A stretch of 6,635 nucleotides of DNA from NCBI GenBank assembly GCA_934668605.1, contig CAKUNY010000113.1, positions 1-6,635 on the forward strand, in the 5' to 3' direction. Both the position numbers and the translations under genes were made by a program. The notes beneath the pieces are model-generated. The model saw only the letters and a program-made list of their open reading frames with translations. It was not told the origin of the DNA and did not search any database. This DNA is from an uncultured Oscillospiraceae bacterium (GTDB taxonomy: Bacteria; Bacillota; Clostridia; Oscillospirales; Oscillospiraceae). This document shows positions 5,311-6,635 of this stretch, in pieces (position 1 is the stretch's first letter; every line of letters starts with the position of its first letter).

Positions 5311-6501
5311 ATGCAGGCATTTGAATATTGCGTTCCGACCCGGGTCGTTTTCGGAAAAGACAGTCTCAATAAGCTTCCGGCGCAGCTGGAAAAGCAGGGG
5401 GCAACGCGCGTGCTGGTGGTCTACGGAGGACATAGCGCGAAGAAAAGCGGGCTTCTGGGCAGAGTCCTTGCGCTTCTGGATGGCGCGGGCATCTCGCACG
5501 AGGAGCTTGGCGGCGTGCAGCCGAATCCGCACCTGGGTCTTGCGCGTGAGGGCGTGAAAAAAGCCATCGCCATGGACGCGCAGTTGATACTCGCCATCGG
5601 TGGCGGCAGCGTCATTGACACGGCCAAGGCCATCGCCCACGGCAAGGCAAGCCCCGAGATTGACATCTGGGAGTTCTGGCTCGGCAAGAAAAAGGTTGAG
5701 AAATCAACGCCCGTTGGCGTGATCCTGACCATCCCGGCCTCCGGCAGCGAGACGAGCGACTCTGCTGTGCTGACCGACGAGACCATTTTGCAGAAGCGCG
5801 GCCTCAATACGGACTTTAATCGCCCGGCCTTTGCCATCATGGACCCGTCCCTTGCCGCGACGCTTCCCCGGCGGCAGGTGGCCTGCGGCGTGACCGATAT
5901 CATGATGCACACGCTTGAGCGCTACTTTAACCCCATCCAGGGAAACGAGACGACCATGCAGCTGGCGGAAGCCGTGCTTCGCGTCGTGATCGCAAACGGT
6001 CCCGCTGTGATCGCGGACGCAGGCGATCTGGATGCGATGAGCGAAATTATGTGGTGCGGCAGCCTGTCTCACAATGGGCTCACCGGCCTTGGCGGCGCGA
6101 AGGGCTTGTCGGTCCATCCCGTGAGCTTCGCGCTGAGCGAGAAGTACGATATTATTCACGGCGAAGCGCTTTCCGCCCTCTGGTGCAGCTGGGCGCGCTA
6201 TGTCTGCCGGGTCAACGAGGAAAATTACAGGCTCTTCGCCCGCTTCGCGCGGAACGTCTGGGACATCGCAGAGCCCGATATCAAGAAGGCCGCGAACGCC
6301 GGAATCGATGTGACGGAGGCGTATTTCAAAAAGCTCGGCATGCCCATCTCCATCGGCGCGCTCTCCTGCGGCGTGCAGGACGCGGATGGGATCGAAGACC
6401 TCGCCGCGCGCGTCAGCTATCACGGTACCCGCCGCGTCGGCACGCTCGTCAGCTTAGACCATGAGGCGCTGCGCGAGATTTTCGCGATGGCGAACCACTA
6501 A
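5311..6501 (+). CDS. Iron-containing (type III) alcohol dehydrogenase, butanol dehydrogenase/YqhD-like
   Basis: A 396-residue cytoplasmic oxidoreductase of the Fe-ADH family that interconverts aldehydes and alcohols with NAD(P)H. The nucleotide-binding half shows YGGHSAKKSG (38-47), resembling the GGGS-type loop of NADPH-using YqhD/BDH enzymes, then AIGGGSVIDTAKA (95-107) and TIPASGSETSDSAVL (140-154). All four expected metal ligands are visible: Asp196 and His200 in VTDIMMH, His269 in LSVHPVS, and His283 in IIHGEAL. The LSEKYDIIHG stretch is closer to the YqhD/BDH branch than to FucO. The length is normal and nothing looks broken. The substrate cannot be predicted and NADPH preference is only suggested. 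The ATG at 5311 has AAGGAG (5298-5303) seven bases upstream. The gene sits 14 bases after pheB and 12 bases before hom, so it should share their transcript; a catabolic-type dehydrogenase between an ACT regulator and hom is not the arrangement I would expect. Confidence 0.93.
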   Translation: MQAFEYCVPTRVVFGKDSLNKLPAQLEKQGATRVLVVYGGHSAKKSGLLGRVLALLDGAGISHEELGGVQPNPHLGLAREGVKKAIAMDAQLILAIGGGSVIDTAKAIAHGKASPEIDIWEFWLGKKKVEKSTPVGVILTIPASGSETSDSAVLTDETILQKRGLNTDFNRPAFAIMDPSLAATLPRRQVACGVTDIMMHTLERYFNPIQGNETTMQLAEAVLRVVIANGPAVIADAGDLDAMSEIMWCGSLSHNGLTGLGGAKGLSVHPVSFALSEKYDIIHGEALSALWCSWARYVCRVNEENYRLFARFARNVWDIAEPDIKKAANAGIDVTEAYFKKLGMPISIGALSCGVQDADGIEDLAARVSYHGTRRVGTLVSLDHEALREIFAMANH

Positions 6502-6513
6502 AAGGAGAATCCA

Positions 6514-6635
6514 ATGAAGCAGATTGCAATTGCCGGCCTTGGTGTGGTCGGCGGCGGCGTGGCCGATCTTCTGGTGAATCACGCCGCGGTGATAGAAAAA
6601 AACGCGGGCGAGGAGGTTCGGCTCAAGGCCGTCTT
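6514..6635 (+). CDS. hom: Homoserine dehydrogenase, N-terminal part (runs off window)
   Basis: Forty complete codons are visible, beginning MKQIAIAGLGVVGGGVADLL. The GLGVVGGGV loop is the Rossmann NAD(P)-binding motif in the form typical of homoserine dehydrogenase (GxGxVGxGV), followed by the expected helix, the NHAAVIEKNAGEEVRLKAV stretch and the start of the second strand. The enzyme reduces aspartate 4-semialdehyde to homoserine, the branch point to threonine and methionine. The ATG has AAGGAG (6502-6507) six bases upstream and lies 12 bases after the ADH stop, so it is the third gene of the pheB cluster. Because only the N-terminus is seen, a C-terminal ACT domain or thr genes downstream cannot be judged. 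No aspartokinase precedes it, so it is not a ThrA-type fusion at the N-terminus. Confidence 0.88.
   Translation, partial: MKQIAIAGLGVVGGGVADLLVNHAAVIEKNAGEEVRLKAV

Overview
The window reads as ordinary chromosome of a GC-rich, Gram-positive, probably endospore-forming anaerobe of class Clostridia, most likely an Oscillospirales relative. This rests on strong AAGGAG-type ribosome binding sites, sigma-A-like promoters with 17-base spacers, a YtvI-type sporulation membrane protein, a DUF1576 membrane protein, and a PheB-type ACT protein upstream of homoserine dehydrogenase. The genus is inferred; no marker here fixes it.

Layout. Bases 1-171 are the end of rpsR (ribosomal protein S18). A 235-base gene-free stretch (172-406) follows, packed with five inverted repeats, the first a likely rpsR terminator. 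rlmH (407-889) encodes the SPOUT methyltransferase for 23S rRNA and is followed by a probable terminator. A clear promoter (956-984) and a hairpin-rich leader then precede a two-gene unit: a DUF1576 polytopic membrane protein (1056-2333) and a small protein of unknown function (2346-2708). Its end overlaps, tail to tail by 66 bases, a minus-strand RluA-family pseudouridine synthase (2643-3569). That gene has its own promoter just after the stop of minus-strand ytvI (3631-4731). Divergent from ytvI, a strong promoter (4773-4801) drives pheB (4856-5296), an iron-dependent alcohol dehydrogenase (5311-6501) and the start of hom (6514 to the window edge).

How the genes fit together. rpsR, rlmH and the pseudouridine synthase are translation or RNA-modification genes. 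The pheB-ADH-hom cluster looks like an amino-acid operon (aspartate family), with an ACT/HTH protein as candidate regulator and an NAD(P)H-linked dehydrogenase placed between regulator and biosynthetic gene. The DUF1576 pair may be an uncharacterised transport or membrane module.

I found no mobile element, CRISPR array, tRNA or defence system. The signals most worth a second look are the hairpin cluster before rlmH, the DUF1576/small-protein pair with its structured leader, the convergent coding overlap, and the ADH inside the pheB-hom cluster. None amounts to a demonstrated new system.
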